From: Shewanella salipaludis
Lineage (GTDB): Bacteria > Pseudomonadota > Gammaproteobacteria > Enterobacterales > Shewanellaceae
DNA: 64,000 bases
Reading direction: 5' to 3'
Assembly: GCF_012911865.1 (NCBI RefSeq)
Contig: NZ_JAAXYH010000003.1
Span: 248,001-312,000 of the forward strand
The position numbers and the translations under genes are program-made. The notes beneath the pieces were generated by a model, which searched no databases, was not told the origin of the DNA, and was given only the letters and a program-made list of their open reading frames with translations. Positions 46,108-55,322 of the stretch are shown piece by piece (position 1 is the first letter of the stretch; every line of letters begins with the position of its first letter).

Positions 46108-47145
46108 TCACTCGCCAGATTTCACCTGCCAGGCGATGGTCTCACCGGCACGGATCGGCACCACACAGGTGTCGCCCAGAGGGTAAGACTCGGGCACGGA
46201 CCAGTCGGCCTTAACCAGGGTGATGCTGTCTGTGTTGCGCGGCAGGCCGTAAAAATCCGGGCCGTTGAAGCTGGCGAAGGCCTCCAGCTTGTCCAGGGCA
46301 TCGACCGACTCGAAGGCTTCGGCGTACAGTTCTATGGCGGCATGGGCCGTATAGGAACCGGCGCAGCCGCAGGCGGCTTCCTTCTTGTCCTTGTAATGGG
46401 GCGCCGAGTCGGTGCCGAGGAAGAACTTCTTGCTGCCTGAGGCGATGGCGCCCAACAGCGCCTCTTGATGTGTGTTGCGCTTGAGGATAGGCAGGCAGTA
46501 GAAGTGTGGCCTGATGCCACCGGCCAACATATGGTTGCGGTTATACAGCAGGTGATGGGCCGTGATGGTCGCCGCCACCTTGTCCGATGCCTGGTTAACG
46601 AAGTCCACCGCATCCTTGGTGGTGATGTGTTCCAGCACCACTTTCAGCTCGGGAAAATCCGCCACTACCTGGCTGAGTATCTTGTCGATGAAGATCTGCT
46701 CGCGATCGAAGATGTCGATACTCGAGTCTGTCACCTCACCATGCACCAACAGCAGCAATCCGGCCTCCTGCATGGCGGCCAGCACGGGATAGATGTTCTT
46801 CACATCCGTCACACCTGAATCCGAGTTGGTGGTGGCACCGGCGGGATACAGCTTGGCGGCAACGACTTTCCCCGAGGCCTTGGCCTTGAAGATCTCCTCG
46901 GCCCTGGTGTTGTCCGTCAGGTACAGGACCATCAAGGGCTCGAACTGACCTTGGGGTTGTGCCTGTTGGATCCTGCCGTAATAGCCCAGCGCCGCCGCCG
47001 TGTCCATCACGGGTGGCACCAGATTCGGCATCACTACCGCGCGCCCCATGTAGCGGCTGATGTCTCTCACTGTGTCTTTAAGTTGACTGCCGTCACGCAG
47101 GTGTACGTGCCAGTCATCCGGGCGGGTAATAGTAATACTTGTCAT
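46108..47145 (-). CDS. pyrC: Dihydroorotase
   Basis: Zinc enzyme of pyrimidine synthesis that interconverts carbamoyl aspartate and dihydroorotate. The 345 residues match the E. coli-type (class II) enzyme: metal ligands in [10 protein letters not shown], the carboxylated lysine in [17 protein letters not shown], His in VHGE and [10 protein letters not shown], and the Asp in FLGTDSAPH. The start is at [12 protein letters not shown], with an AGAGA element upstream; an in-frame upstream extension of 34 residues has no support. Monocistronic. Confidence 0.97.
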   Translation of the reverse strand: MTSITITRPDDWHVHLRDGSQLKDTVRDISRYMGRAVVMPNLVPPVMDTAAALGYYGRIQQAQPQGQFEPLMVLYLTDNTRAEEIFKAKASGKVVAAKLYPAGATTNSDSGVTDVKNIYPVLAAMQEAGLLLLVHGEVTDSSIDIFDREQIFIDKILSQVVADFPELKVVLEHITTKDAVDFVNQASDKVAATITAHHLLYNRNHMLAGGIRPHFYCLPILKRNTHQEALLGAIASGSKKFFLGTDSAPHYKDKKEAACGCAGSYTAHAAIELYAEAFESVDALDKLEAFASFNGPDFYGLPRNTDSITLVKADWSVPESYPLGDTCVVPIRAGETIAWQVKSGE

Positions 47146-47393
47146 TGCCGTCTCTTTTGCTTGCAGGGTTTGAGGGATCTTATTGCCCGCAGAGGGCGCT
47201 GTAAAGCATTCGAGAACGAAACAGCCTATCGTTGCGGCCTTTCCCATGCCCTAAGCCCGGAAAAGGGTGCCTACAGCCGCAGTGGCCCGAGCCCGTAATA
47301 AAGAGCTGGCATCACAAAACTGTCATCTTGGTCTATATTTTCTAGCGGTGGGATTGTCAAATCCCCTGTCATAAAACCAATTAAGGATGATGA

Positions 47394-47987
47394 ATGATGA
47401 ACAGATCATGGTTACTAGTGCCTGTCCTGGGCACACTCTATCTCAATGGTGTCAGTGCCAACGAGCTTTATCCTCACGACAACGTACAACACATGTACCT
47501 GGGACTCAGCGGCGCTTTCGTCGATGTCGATGCAGACGTTGTTGATTTTGATACTCTGGCGGCAGGGTCTCTGAGCATAGACAACACCCTGCTGGGGGTT
47601 ATCGTCGGCTATCAGCTGCACGAGAACTTCGCCTTCGAGGCCAGGGGCTATGGCAATACCTCTGATGAAACTATTGATGGCATTGATTTTTCAGTGGACA
47701 GCCATTTCAGCGTACTGGCCAGAGGGATCTTGCCGTTAAATCAATATTTCAGGCCCTATGTCCTCTTGGGCTATGGCAAGTCAAGGGCGTCGATCGGAGG
47801 ATTTTCTGACGACGACAACGACATCATCTATGGCGCGGGACTCGCCATATCCAACGGCAACAGGGTGCAACTGGAGCTGGAATGGATGCGGATCTACGAT
47901 GAGAGTTTCAGTACGGGAAGTGGAAGCCTGAGCCTGAAAGGCGACAGCATCAACCTGAACTTGGTGTACCACTTCCCCAGCCCCTAG
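47394..47987 (+). CDS. Outer-membrane beta-barrel protein
   Basis: A 197-residue exported protein with a signal peptide ending near GVSANE. The rest alternates polar and hydrophobic residues as in an eight-strand barrel (YLGLSGAFVDVDADVV, LLGVIVGYQLHENFAFEARGY, YFRPYVLLGYGKSRASIG), ending with an aromatic strand (INLNLVYHF). It resembles the OmpA/OmpW-like porin-type barrels of gammaproteobacteria. Function not determined. AAGGA precedes the ATG. Confidence 0.8.
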   Translation: MMNRSWLLVPVLGTLYLNGVSANELYPHDNVQHMYLGLSGAFVDVDADVVDFDTLAAGSLSIDNTLLGVIVGYQLHENFAFEARGYGNTSDETIDGIDFSVDSHFSVLARGILPLNQYFRPYVLLGYGKSRASIGGFSDDDNDIIYGAGLAISNGNRVQLELEWMRIYDESFSTGSGSLSLKGDSINLNLVYHFPSP

Positions 47988-48090
47988 ATTAACCCTACTG
48001 CACCTTAGCGATGGGCCGACACTCGGCTGAGTGTCGGCCCATCAAATATTCCACCAGCCTGGAAACGAAGCCGGCCGATGACCCCCTGAG

Positions 48091-48726
48091 TCAATAATCG
48101 AACCCGGGCTGGGCCTTGATGCCGGCTTCGAAGGCATGTTTGATCGGCTGCACTTCGCTGACCGTGTCGGCCAGTTCTATTATGTCCCTGTGGCAGGCGC
48201 GGCCCGTGACTACCACATGCTGCATCGGCGGACGGTTTCTCAGGGCATCCAGCACCCGTGCCAACTCCAGGTAGTGATAGCTGACCATATAGGTCAGCTC
48301 GTCGAGCAGCAGCAGATCCACGCTGGGATCCTTGAGCAAGGTTTCCGCCGCCGCCCAAGCCGCCTCGGCCGCCGCCGTGTCCTTGGCCTTGTCCTGGGTT
48401 TCCCAGGTGAAGCCCGTGCCCATCACATGGAACTCGACCCCGGCACCTTCGAGCAGGGTGCGCTCGCCGCATTCCCAGGTGCCCTTGATGAACTGCACCA
48501 CGGCCGCCTTCTTGCCGTGGCCGACGGCGCGGGCGACGGTGCCGAAGCCGGCCGTGCTCTTGCCCTTGCCGTTACCCGTGAGCACCAGCAAGATGCCCTT
48601 CTCCTCCTGGGCGGCGGCTATCTTGGCATCCACCCCGGCCTTCACCTTCTGCTGGCGGGCCTTATGGCGCTCGGCCTTGCGTTCCTGCTGTTGCAGCTCT
48701 TGCTGCTGAGTCTGTTTATCCGTCAT
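48091..48726 (-). CDS. cobO: Cob(I)yrinic acid a,c-diamide adenosyltransferase
   Basis: Transfers the adenosyl group of ATP to cobalt of corrinoids. The 211 residues begin with a Gln-rich coiled stretch ([21 protein letters not shown]), then the P-loop [16 protein letters not shown] and the typical [28 protein letters not shown] and [17 protein letters not shown]. Start at MTDKQTQ, which overlaps the cobQ stop codon by ATGA, showing translational coupling. Last gene of the btuD-btuC-cobT-cobS-cobU-cobQ-cobO run. Confidence 0.95.
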   Translation of the reverse strand: MTDKQTQQQELQQQERKAERHKARQQKVKAGVDAKIAAAQEEKGILLVLTGNGKGKSTAGFGTVARAVGHGKKAAVVQFIKGTWECGERTLLEGAGVEFHVMGTGFTWETQDKAKDTAAAEAAWAAAETLLKDPSVDLLLLDELTYMVSYHYLELARVLDALRNRPPMQHVVVTGRACHRDIIELADTVSEVQPIKHAFEAGIKAQPGFDY

Positions 48727-50435
48727 GCCTTGCTGTCCTCCCGTAGAATTTGCTGTAATTTGTCCATGTCCAGATGGGCCGCCAAGACGTCGGCGAGCCG
48801 GTCGAGCTGTTGTTCGCGGATGAGATTGATATCGACCGCCCCTGCCCCTGGATCCATTCCAGTCGATGCCATCCCGGCCCATTGCAACAGCAGGCCACAG
48901 GCTGTGGGTGAATCGAACAGCCCATGCAGATAGGTGCCGAGGATCTGGCCGTCGTCACTGAGCAGGCCGTCGCAAAAGCCCGAGTCTGTTCCTGAGTCTG
49001 AGTCTAAGCCCGAGCCCAGGGCATGCTCAAGTGTTAGCCTGATGGGCGAAGCGGCATTCGCCGGCAAGTCCGAGCTGCCGCAGTGGATCTCATAGCCCTG
49101 CACGGCCGCGGTTTGCCCAAGCAATGAGAGCTCCCCCGTCACCCGCCGCAGCTGCTTGTCGGCTTCGAGTCCGGTCGTCAGCGGCAACAGCCGGAGGCCT
49201 GGGCTGAGTCCCGGCGCGCCTTCCACTCCGAGGGGATCGGCTATCCACTGGCCCAGCATCTGATAACCGCCGCAGACGCCCATGAGCTTGCCACCGTACC
49301 TCAGATGCCGTGCTATGTCCCCGTCCCAGCCCTGCTGTCGCAGGAAGGCCAGATCGGCGCGCACATTCTTGCTGCCGGGCAAGATGATGAGATCCGCCGC
49401 CGGCAAACGCTTGTCACCGCACTGCGCCTGGCTCTGCAGCGACACATACTGAAAGTCTACCCCTGGATGCAGGCGCAAGGGGTCGAAGTCTGTGTGGTTG
49501 CTGATGTGCGGGTAAACCAGCACCAGCACCCTGAGTCCGGCGCTTGCCTGACTTGCCTGAGACGAGAGCCCTGCTTGCGACTGAGTGGCTTGCGGCAGCG
49601 CATCCTCGGCGTCCAGATGCAGATCGTGCAGATAGGGCAGCACCCCGAGCACGGGCTTATGGGTATAGGCTTCGAGCCAGTCTATGCCGGGTTGCAGCAG
49701 GCCGATGTCGCCGCGAAAACGATTGATGACGAAGCCCTTGACCCTGGCCCGCTCGCTGGCCGACAGCAGCGCCAGGGTGCCCACCAGATGGGCGAACACC
49801 CCGCCCTTGTCTATGTCGGCGATGAGGATAACAGGGCAATCGACCGCCTCGGCGAAGCCCATGTTGGCTATGTCGCCCTCGCGCAGGTTGATCTCCGCCG
49901 GGCTGCCCGCCCCTTCCACCAGCAGCAGGCGATAGCCCAGCCGCAAACGGGAGAAGGAGTCGAGCACGGCCGCCATGGCCCGCGCCTTGTAATCGCGACT
50001 GGCCGGGCCGAAGAACTGCCCCGCCTCCAGGGTCGTCAGCGCCTTGCCCTGGATGATCACCTGGGCGCCGGTGTCCGAGCTGGGCTTGAGCAGCACGGGG
50101 TTGAAGTCTGTGTGGGGCATGAGATAGCAGGCGGCCGCCTGCAGCGCCTGAGCCCGGCCTATCTCGCCGCCGTCCGAGGTCACAGCGCTGTTGAGCGCCA
50201 TGTTCTGCGGCTTGAAGGGCGCCACGGAATCGAACCCCAGCCCTGGATCTCTGGCGAACAGGCGGCAGAGGCCGGCCACCAGGGTGCTCTTGCCCGCATC
50301 CGAGGTGGTGCCCTGCACCATCAGCATGTTAGCCCCAGGCGCAGGCACCTCAGGTGCAGCAGCTCCAGACAGAGCAGTCTCAGGTGCAGTAGTCTCAGGC
50401 ATAGCAGCCTGGGTCATGCAAACTTTGGCGTTCAT
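48723..50435 (-). CDS. cobQ: Adenosylcobyric acid synthase
   Basis: Amidates side chains of adenosylcobyrinic acid diamide using glutamine and ATP. The 570-residue protein has an N-terminal ATP domain ([19 protein letters not shown], then [11 protein letters not shown]) and a C-terminal glutamine amidotransferase domain with the nucleophile in [10 protein letters not shown] and the His of [11 protein letters not shown]. It is longer than usual (about 480-510) because of an Ala/Pro/Thr-rich N-terminus, a Gln/Ser insert near residue 280 and a Ser/Asp/Gly insert near 500, each coded by degenerate short repeats. ATGA overlaps join it to cobU and cobO. Confidence 0.95.
   Translation of the reverse strand: MNAKVCMTQAAMPETTAPETALSGAAAPEVPAPGANMLMVQGTTSDAGKSTLVAGLCRLFARDPGLGFDSVAPFKPQNMALNSAVTSDGGEIGRAQALQAAACYLMPHTDFNPVLLKPSSDTGAQVIIQGKALTTLEAGQFFGPASRDYKARAMAAVLDSFSRLRLGYRLLLVEGAGSPAEINLREGDIANMGFAEAVDCPVILIADIDKGGVFAHLVGTLALLSASERARVKGFVINRFRGDIGLLQPGIDWLEAYTHKPVLGVLPYLHDLHLDAEDALPQATQSQAGLSSQASQASAGLRVLVLVYPHISNHTDFDPLRLHPGVDFQYVSLQSQAQCGDKRLPAADLIILPGSKNVRADLAFLRQQGWDGDIARHLRYGGKLMGVCGGYQMLGQWIADPLGVEGAPGLSPGLRLLPLTTGLEADKQLRRVTGELSLLGQTAAVQGYEIHCGSSDLPANAASPIRLTLEHALGSGLDSDSGTDSGFCDGLLSDDGQILGTYLHGLFDSPTACGLLLQWAGMASTGMDPGAGAVDINLIREQQLDRLADVLAAHLDMDKLQQILREDSKA
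48981..49022. repeat. Hexanucleotide repeat inside cobQ
   Basis: GAGTCT-type 6-bp units (GAGTCT, GTTCCT, GAGTCT, GAGTCT, AAGCCC, GAGCCC) that code for the Ser/Asp/Gly insert near the CobQ C-terminus. Confidence 0.7.
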
Positions 50436-50968
50436 GCCATGCCTCCCTTGAGTGGCAGCGGCAAGCCGGCCACCACCAGGGTGACGCTGTCGGCAACCTG
50501 GGCCATGGCCTGATTGAGCCAGCCTGCCTCGTCGACGAATTGGCGGCTCAGCTCCCCCATGGGCACTATTCCTGAACCTACCTCGTTACTGATCAATATG
50601 ATATCTCCTGGTAACCCTGGCAGGCATGCCAGCAGCCTGGCCTTATGCCCCGGCCAGTCGGCAGGGCATTGCAGCAGTTCATTGGTGAGATACAAGGTCA
50701 GGCAATCTACCAGTATCACCCTGTTCGCCGCCGCCAAGGCCGTCAGCGCATCAGCCAGAGCCAGCGGCACTTCGTGCAGCTGCCAGTCCAGGCCCCCCGC
50801 CTGCCGCTGGCGGCGATGGCGGGCGATGCGCGCCGCCATCTCCCCGTCCCCGGCGGTGGCCGTCGCCAAATACAGGCACTCATGGCCCTCGCGTGCCAGG
50901 GCCTGCACCAGAGATTCGCCGTAGCTGCTCTTGCCGCTGCGGGCACCGCCCAACACCAGATGTATCAT
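50432..50968 (-). CDS. cobU: Adenosylcobinamide kinase / guanylyltransferase
   Basis: Phosphorylates adenosylcobinamide and then adds GMP. The 178-residue enzyme opens with [18 protein letters not shown] (P-loop) and carries [12 protein letters not shown] and [26 protein letters not shown], all standard for CobU/CobP. The start is the MIHLVL methionine, which overlaps the cobS stop by ATGA. It is part of the nucleotide-loop group cobT-cobS-cobU. Confidence 0.96.
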   Translation of the reverse strand: MIHLVLGGARSGKSSYGESLVQALAREGHECLYLATATAGDGEMAARIARHRRQRQAGGLDWQLHEVPLALADALTALAAANRVILVDCLTLYLTNELLQCPADWPGHKARLLACLPGLPGDIILISNEVGSGIVPMGELSRQFVDEAGWLNQAMAQVADSVTLVVAGLPLPLKGGMA

Positions 50969-51753
50969 AGGGCATTCCCCATGGCCAGGAGCACCAGGTA
51001 ACAGCCCAGCTCGGCGAGCTGCTGGGCCGCCCCCAGGGTATCGCCGGTATAACCCCCTATCTGGCGCCGGAATAGGGCCACCAGCAAGCAGCGGATCAGC
51101 CACAGGGCGATAAGCAGGGCGAAGGCAACCACCCCATTGAGACACAGGAGCAGCAGGAGCCCGGTCGCCAGCAAGATCAGCAACTCGTCGATGCCCTGTG
51201 TCTGAGCCAGAGGCCTGGACTTGCTGCTGTCATCGTCACGCACATAGGTCTCGGTGAAGATGATGCTGGCCGCCAGCACCCGGCTGAGGCAGTGGCCCAG
51301 CACCAGCGCCCACACAGCCACCATGGGGGCATACAGGGCCAGCTCAACCAACAGCTGCCACTTGAGCAGCAGCGCCAGCACCAACGCCAGAGCGCCATAG
51401 GTGCCCAGGCGCGAGTCCTTCATTATGCTGAGCTTGTCGGCGACGCACCAACCACCGCCGAAACCATCGGCGGTGTCGGCCAGGCCATCCTCATGAAAGC
51501 CGCCGGTGAGCAATACCCCGGCGATCATCGCCAACAAGACGGCCACCCCGGCCGGCAACCACAGCTGACTCAGCCAGAACACAAAGGCGCAGCACAGGCC
51601 GATGCACAGGCCCACCAGGCCGAAGTAACGGCTGGCCTGGTTGAGCTTGTCGCCGTCCACCTCGACCCAGGAGGGCATGGGGATGCGGGTGAAAAATCCC
51701 AGGGCCACGAAGAAGAGATCGCTCTGCCTGTGCCAGTGATGCTTGCGTGACAT
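50965..51753 (-). CDS. cobS: Adenosylcobinamide-GDP ribazoletransferase
   Basis: Integral membrane enzyme that joins adenosylcobinamide-GDP and alpha-ribazole to give cobalamin. The 262 residues have about six to seven membrane segments. The motif GGFHEDGLADTADGFGGGW and the DSRLGTYGAL stretch are the signature of CobS/CobV. It overlaps cobU by four bases. An 87-bp gap without a terminator separates it from cobT. Confidence 0.95.
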   Translation of the reverse strand: MSRKHHWHRQSDLFFVALGFFTRIPMPSWVEVDGDKLNQASRYFGLVGLCIGLCCAFVFWLSQLWLPAGVAVLLAMIAGVLLTGGFHEDGLADTADGFGGGWCVADKLSIMKDSRLGTYGALALVLALLLKWQLLVELALYAPMVAVWALVLGHCLSRVLAASIIFTETYVRDDDSSKSRPLAQTQGIDELLILLATGLLLLLCLNGVVAFALLIALWLIRCLLVALFRRQIGGYTGDTLGAAQQLAELGCYLVLLAMGNAL

Positions 51754-51840
51754 GGAACATCCTTAACCTTGTTGATACTTATGCTGCCCAGCCGGACCTG
51801 GCCGGCAGCAGGTTTACTGGCCTTGTTACTGGCCCGTTAA

Positions 51841-52899
51841 TCAGACGACCGAAGTCACCCCGGCCTCGTCGAAGCTCGCCATCTGGTTGTAGAAATTCGC
51901 CGCCGCCTGCACCAGAGGCAGGGCCAGCGCGGCGCCCGTGCCCTCTCCCAGCCTCAGTCCCAGGCTCAACAGGGGTCTGGCACCCAGCTCGGCGAGCAGC
52001 AGCTTATGGCCGCGCTCCTCGGACTCGTGGGCGAAGATCATATAGTCCCTGGCATTGGCATTCAGCCTGACCGCCAGCAGGGCCGACACCGTGGCGATGA
52101 AGCCGTCGACCAACACCAGCATCCCAAGCTCGGCCGCCGCCAGCATGGCGCCCGTCATCTGCACTATCTCGAAGCCGCCGAGGCAGGCGAGGACTCGCAG
52201 CGGATCCGGCCGAGCCTGGGCCTGCCCGGACGTCGGCTCATCCCCATGCAAGGCCAGCGCCCGGGCCAGCAGCGCCCTCTTGTTGGCCAGCGCGGCATCG
52301 TCTATGCCGGTGCCGCGGCCGACACAGTCCGTCAGCGGCAAGCCGGTCAAGGCCGCCATGACAGCCGCCGCCGAGGAGGTATTGCCTATGCCCATCTCGC
52401 CCAGGGCGATGAGGTTAGCCCCGGCCTCATGGTGGCGGGCCACCAGGGCGCGCGCCAATGCCAGCCCCTGGGTCACCTGGGCCTGGGTCATGGCGGCCTC
52501 CAGATGTATCGCGCCCGTGCCTGCCCCCAGACGCTGTGCTACCAGGCCAGGGGTTGGCGGCAGCGGCTCTAGGATGCCGCAGTCTATGACCTCCAGCTCA
52601 TAGCCCAGCTGGCGGCAGAACACATTGATGGCGGCGCCGCCGCCGAGGAAGTTATGCACCATCTGGGTGGTGACAGCACTCGGGGCTATCGATACCCCAT
52701 GGGCGGCGATGCCGTGATCTGCGGCAAACACCAGCATGGTCGGCCTGCGGATCGCCGGCGCCTCCTTGCCCAGCACCCTGGCCAGCTGCAACGCCAGCGG
52801 CTCAAGTTCCCCCAGGGCCCCTGGCGGTTTGGTCTTGTGGTCTATCCTGTGCTGGATCTCGGCGTCGCCGGCATGGCTGAGGGCGGGAATATTGAACAT
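51841..52899 (-). CDS. cobT: Nicotinate-nucleotide-dimethylbenzimidazole phosphoribosyltransferase
   Basis: Makes alpha-ribazole phosphate from a lower-ligand base and nicotinate mononucleotide. The 352 residues have the typical [19 protein letters not shown] start, [43 protein letters not shown] and the catalytic glutamate region near the C-terminus ([17 protein letters not shown]). With cobU, cobS and cobC this completes lower-loop assembly. Confidence 0.96.
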   Translation of the reverse strand: MFNIPALSHAGDAEIQHRIDHKTKPPGALGELEPLALQLARVLGKEAPAIRRPTMLVFAADHGIAAHGVSIAPSAVTTQMVHNFLGGGAAINVFCRQLGYELEVIDCGILEPLPPTPGLVAQRLGAGTGAIHLEAAMTQAQVTQGLALARALVARHHEAGANLIALGEMGIGNTSSAAAVMAALTGLPLTDCVGRGTGIDDAALANKRALLARALALHGDEPTSGQAQARPDPLRVLACLGGFEIVQMTGAMLAAAELGMLVLVDGFIATVSALLAVRLNANARDYMIFAHESEERGHKLLLAELGARPLLSLGLRLGEGTGAALALPLVQAAANFYNQMASFDEAGVTSVV

Positions 52900-52962
52900 G
52901 GCTACTCACTCTAAGGTTAAGGCTGCTGTTAAGGGCAATCTTGGCTGGATAAGAGACCCGGC

Positions 52963-54132
52963 CTAGCCGTAGCGGCCACGGCGACGCAGCACGAACAGGA
53001 AGAACACGCTGCCGATCGCCGCGGTAATGATGCCGACCGGCAGCTCCTGGTTGCCCAACAAGCATCTGGCCAGCACGTCTATCCACACCATGAACAGCCC
53101 GCCCACCAGGGCCGTCAGCAATATGGGCTGCCGGCCGGGAAACAGCAGCCTGACGATATGGGGGATCATCAGGCCGACGAAGCCTATGCCGCCACAGCTG
53201 GCGACCAGTATGGCGGTGATCAGCGAGCATAGCAGCAAGATCCCCAGCCGCAGCTTGGGCACATTGACCCCCAGGGTATGGGCCGTCTCATCCCCGGCCT
53301 GCAGCGCCAGGATCTGCCGCTTGAGTGCCAGTATCACCAACAAGCTCAGGCTCACCACCAGCAGGGGCAGTGACAACAGGGCCCAGCTGGCCTTGGCGAA
53401 GCTGCCCAGGCTCCAGAAGAGCACAGAGGCCGTGGCCTGGGGACTGGCGAAATACAAGAGCAAACTGGTGAGGGCGCCGAACATGAAGGAGGTCGCCACC
53501 CCGGACAAGAGCATGCGCTCGACCTGGCTGCTGATGCCGAGCCCGGAGAGCAGCAGCACCAGGAGCACTGACAGGCTGGCACCGCAGAAGGCCCCCAGCG
53601 GCAGAAGCAGCCACATCAGCAGCGACAGCCCTGAGCCGGCAGACAGCCCTGAGCCTGAGGCGGCAAGGCCTGAGTCGACGGCGAGCCCGGAGCCCGCCAA
53701 CAGGCCGGTGCCTGTGAACAGGGTCAGCATGACCACGGCGCCGAACGAGGCCCCGGAGCTGATGCCGAACAGATAAGGATCCGCCAGCGGATTGCGGGTC
53801 ACCAGCTGCAGCACGGCGCCGGCGATCGACAGCCCGGCCCCCGCCACGAAGGCCAGCACTGTCCGCGGCAACCTCAGCTCCAGCACTATCCGCTCCGTTA
53901 TCGCGCTCGGTTGGCCGATATCGAACAACTTATGTCCCAGCACCCGCACCACGTCCAGCATGCTGATGTTGGCGGCCCCGAAGCTGGTCGCCAGCAGCGG
54001 CGTCAGCAGTGCCAGCAAGGCCAGCGCCAACAGCAGCCAGCCCTGCAGCGACAAGGGGGTGAGCAGTAAGCCCAGAGACGCTTTCAAGCCCCCTTTCAAT
54101 GCCCGGTCCTCAAATTTCTCAGTCGATTGCAT
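52963..54132 (-). CDS. btuC: Vitamin B12 ABC transporter permease
   Basis: FecCD-family permease with about ten helices for cobalamin import across the inner membrane. It has 389 residues (relatives about 330-350). Conserved parts are LRLPRTVLAFVAGAGLSIAGAVLQLVTRNPLADPYLFGISSGASFGAV and GIGFVGLMIPHIVRLLFPGRQP. The excess length is a Ser/Gly-rich insert (about residues 140-170: TGLLAGSGLAVDSGL...) made by degenerate 6-bp repeats, probably in a periplasmic loop. The start lies 14 bp inside btuD, so the two are coupled. Confidence 0.93.
   Translation of the reverse strand: MQSTEKFEDRALKGGLKASLGLLLTPLSLQGWLLLALALLALLTPLLATSFGAANISMLDVVRVLGHKLFDIGQPSAITERIVLELRLPRTVLAFVAGAGLSIAGAVLQLVTRNPLADPYLFGISSGASFGAVVMLTLFTGTGLLAGSGLAVDSGLAASGSGLSAGSGLSLLMWLLLPLGAFCGASLSVLLVLLLSGLGISSQVERMLLSGVATSFMFGALTSLLLYFASPQATASVLFWSLGSFAKASWALLSLPLLVVSLSLLVILALKRQILALQAGDETAHTLGVNVPKLRLGILLLCSLITAILVASCGGIGFVGLMIPHIVRLLFPGRQPILLTALVGGLFMVWIDVLARCLLGNQELPVGIITAAIGSVFFLFVLRRRGRYG
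53630..53705. repeat. Degenerate hexanucleotide repeat inside btuC
   Basis: CTGAGCC/GAGCCC-like 6-bp units repeat imperfectly and code for the Ser/Gly-rich insert of the permease. Confidence 0.6.
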
Positions 54133-54964
54133 CTTGGGTTCCCTGTGTCATAGCGGCCGTCGCGGCGCTGTAACCGTAGAAGTAGCTGATCAGCGGCTTG
54201 CCATGCTGGGGATGGGGCTGCACCCGGCAACAGACGCCGAAGACCTCGGCGATGCGCTGCTCCGTCAGCACCAGATCCGGGGTGCCGCTGACGATGCAGC
54301 GGCCCTTATCCAGCAACAGCAGGCTGTCGCACAGGGCGCTGGCAAGGTTGAGATCATGGATGGAGGCGATGACGCTGATCCCCAGGCTGCGCACCAGTTC
54401 GAGGATCTGGATTTGGTATCTGATGTCCAGGTGATTGGTGGGCTCGTCGAGGATCAACAATTGGGGCCGCTGCACTATGGCACGGGCGATCAGCGCCCGC
54501 TGCTTCTCGCCGCCGGACAGGTGTTCGTACTGCTGGGCCGCCTTATGGCTCAGGCCGACCCTCGCCAGCGCCTGGGCTATGTCGGCCTTGTCCGCCTGGC
54601 TGGTGCCGTCGAACGGCCCCTTATGTGGGGTCAGCCCCATGGCCACCAACTGAGTGGTGCTCATGTCGAAATAATGGGGGGTATCCTGCTGCACCACGGC
54701 CACCCTGCAGGCGAATGCCTTGGCGGCTATGCCGGCTATGTCCATGCCATGCAGGCAGATCTCGCCGGACGTAGGTCGGATAAACTTGTACAGGCAACGC
54801 AACAGGCTGGACTTGCCGGCGCCATTTGGGCCTATGATGCCCAGCATCTGCCCCTGGGTCAGTCCCAGGCTGATGCCCGACAGAATGGCCTTGTCGCCGA
54901 GGCGCCAACTCAGATCCGAGACAGACAGAGCCAGGGGCATGGTCCCGGTTTCGGCGACTGTCAT
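54119..54964 (-). CDS. btuD: Vitamin B12 ABC transporter ATP-binding protein
   Basis: ATPase of the cobalamin importer. The 281 residues contain Walker A IIGPNGAGKSSLLRCL, Q-loop VVQQDTPHYF, signature LSGGEKQRALIARAIV, Walker B LLILDEPTNHLD and switch IHDLNLA, the arrangement of the FecE/BtuD group. It is the first full-length gene downstream of the cobalamin riboswitch; its ATG overlaps the stop of a 21-codon ORF. A second in-frame ATG (MPLALSV) eight codons later is less likely. Confidence 0.94.
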   Translation of the reverse strand: MTVAETGTMPLALSVSDLSWRLGDKAILSGISLGLTQGQMLGIIGPNGAGKSSLLRCLYKFIRPTSGEICLHGMDIAGIAAKAFACRVAVVQQDTPHYFDMSTTQLVAMGLTPHKGPFDGTSQADKADIAQALARVGLSHKAAQQYEHLSGGEKQRALIARAIVQRPQLLILDEPTNHLDIRYQIQILELVRSLGISVIASIHDLNLASALCDSLLLLDKGRCIVSGTPDLVLTEQRIAEVFGVCCRVQPHPQHGKPLISYFYGYSAATAAMTQGTQDAID

Positions 54965-55026
54965 AGCCGGCGACCTGCGAGGGTCAACGCCGCCATGGCA
55001 CGGGCCATGGGTAAAAATAGTGTCAT
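54961..55026 (-). CDS. 21-residue ORF coupled to btuD
   Basis: MTLFLPMARAMAALTLAGRR plus Leu, preceded by a strong Shine-Dalgarno (GGGGGAG, six bases before ATG) and ending in ATGA, which overlaps the btuD start. It lies directly below the riboswitch, so it is the first translated frame on the regulated mRNA. It may be a leader peptide that couples btuD translation to the switch, or the remnant of a lost gene such as btuF. Not recognised. Confidence 0.55.
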   Translation of the reverse strand: MTLFLPMARAMAALTLAGRRL

Positions 55027-55036
55027 CTTAAGCTCC

Positions 55037-55055
55037 CCCGAGTCACCCGCTCGAG
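55037..55055 (-). promoter_or_regulatory. Possible Shine-Dalgarno-sequestering hairpin of the riboswitch
   Basis: On the minus strand CTCGAG can pair with CTCGGG (one G-U pair), and the latter overlaps the GGGGGAG ribosome binding site of the 21-codon ORF. This would be the expression platform of a translational switch. Predicted by eye, without energy calculation. Confidence 0.45.
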
Positions 55056-55089
55056 CACAGTGATGGAACCGGCGCAGCGCTGCGACGGC

Positions 55090-55262
55090 GTACAAACCCA
55101 GGCAGGTATCCTGACTCGAGTGGCAAGAGGCCGGCCTCCTTGCTCCACACTCACAGTTGCGGGCACAGTTCGGGCTGGCGGCAGCTATTGCCGTTCCCCG
55201 ATTCCCTGTCACGCCGGGTTGATGGCGGCGCTTGGCCAACCATCCCCGACACCTGGGTTCAT
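55090..55262 (-). ncRNA. Cobalamin (B12) riboswitch
   Basis: Between cobC and btuD the minus strand has the features of the AdoCbl aptamer: a closing stem AACCCAGG with CCTGGGTT at the ends (55095-55259), ACAGGGAAT-type region, the conserved CCCGCAACTGTGAG, and the B12-box GCCACTCGAGTCAGGATACC. B12 binding should switch off the downstream btuD-btuC-cob genes, here probably at translation. Boundaries are approximate. Confidence 0.9.
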
Positions 55263-55322
55263 TTACCCCGGCCAGGCCGGGGACGGATTATTATCCGGCT
55301 TTTACATCAATAGGCAAGACGG

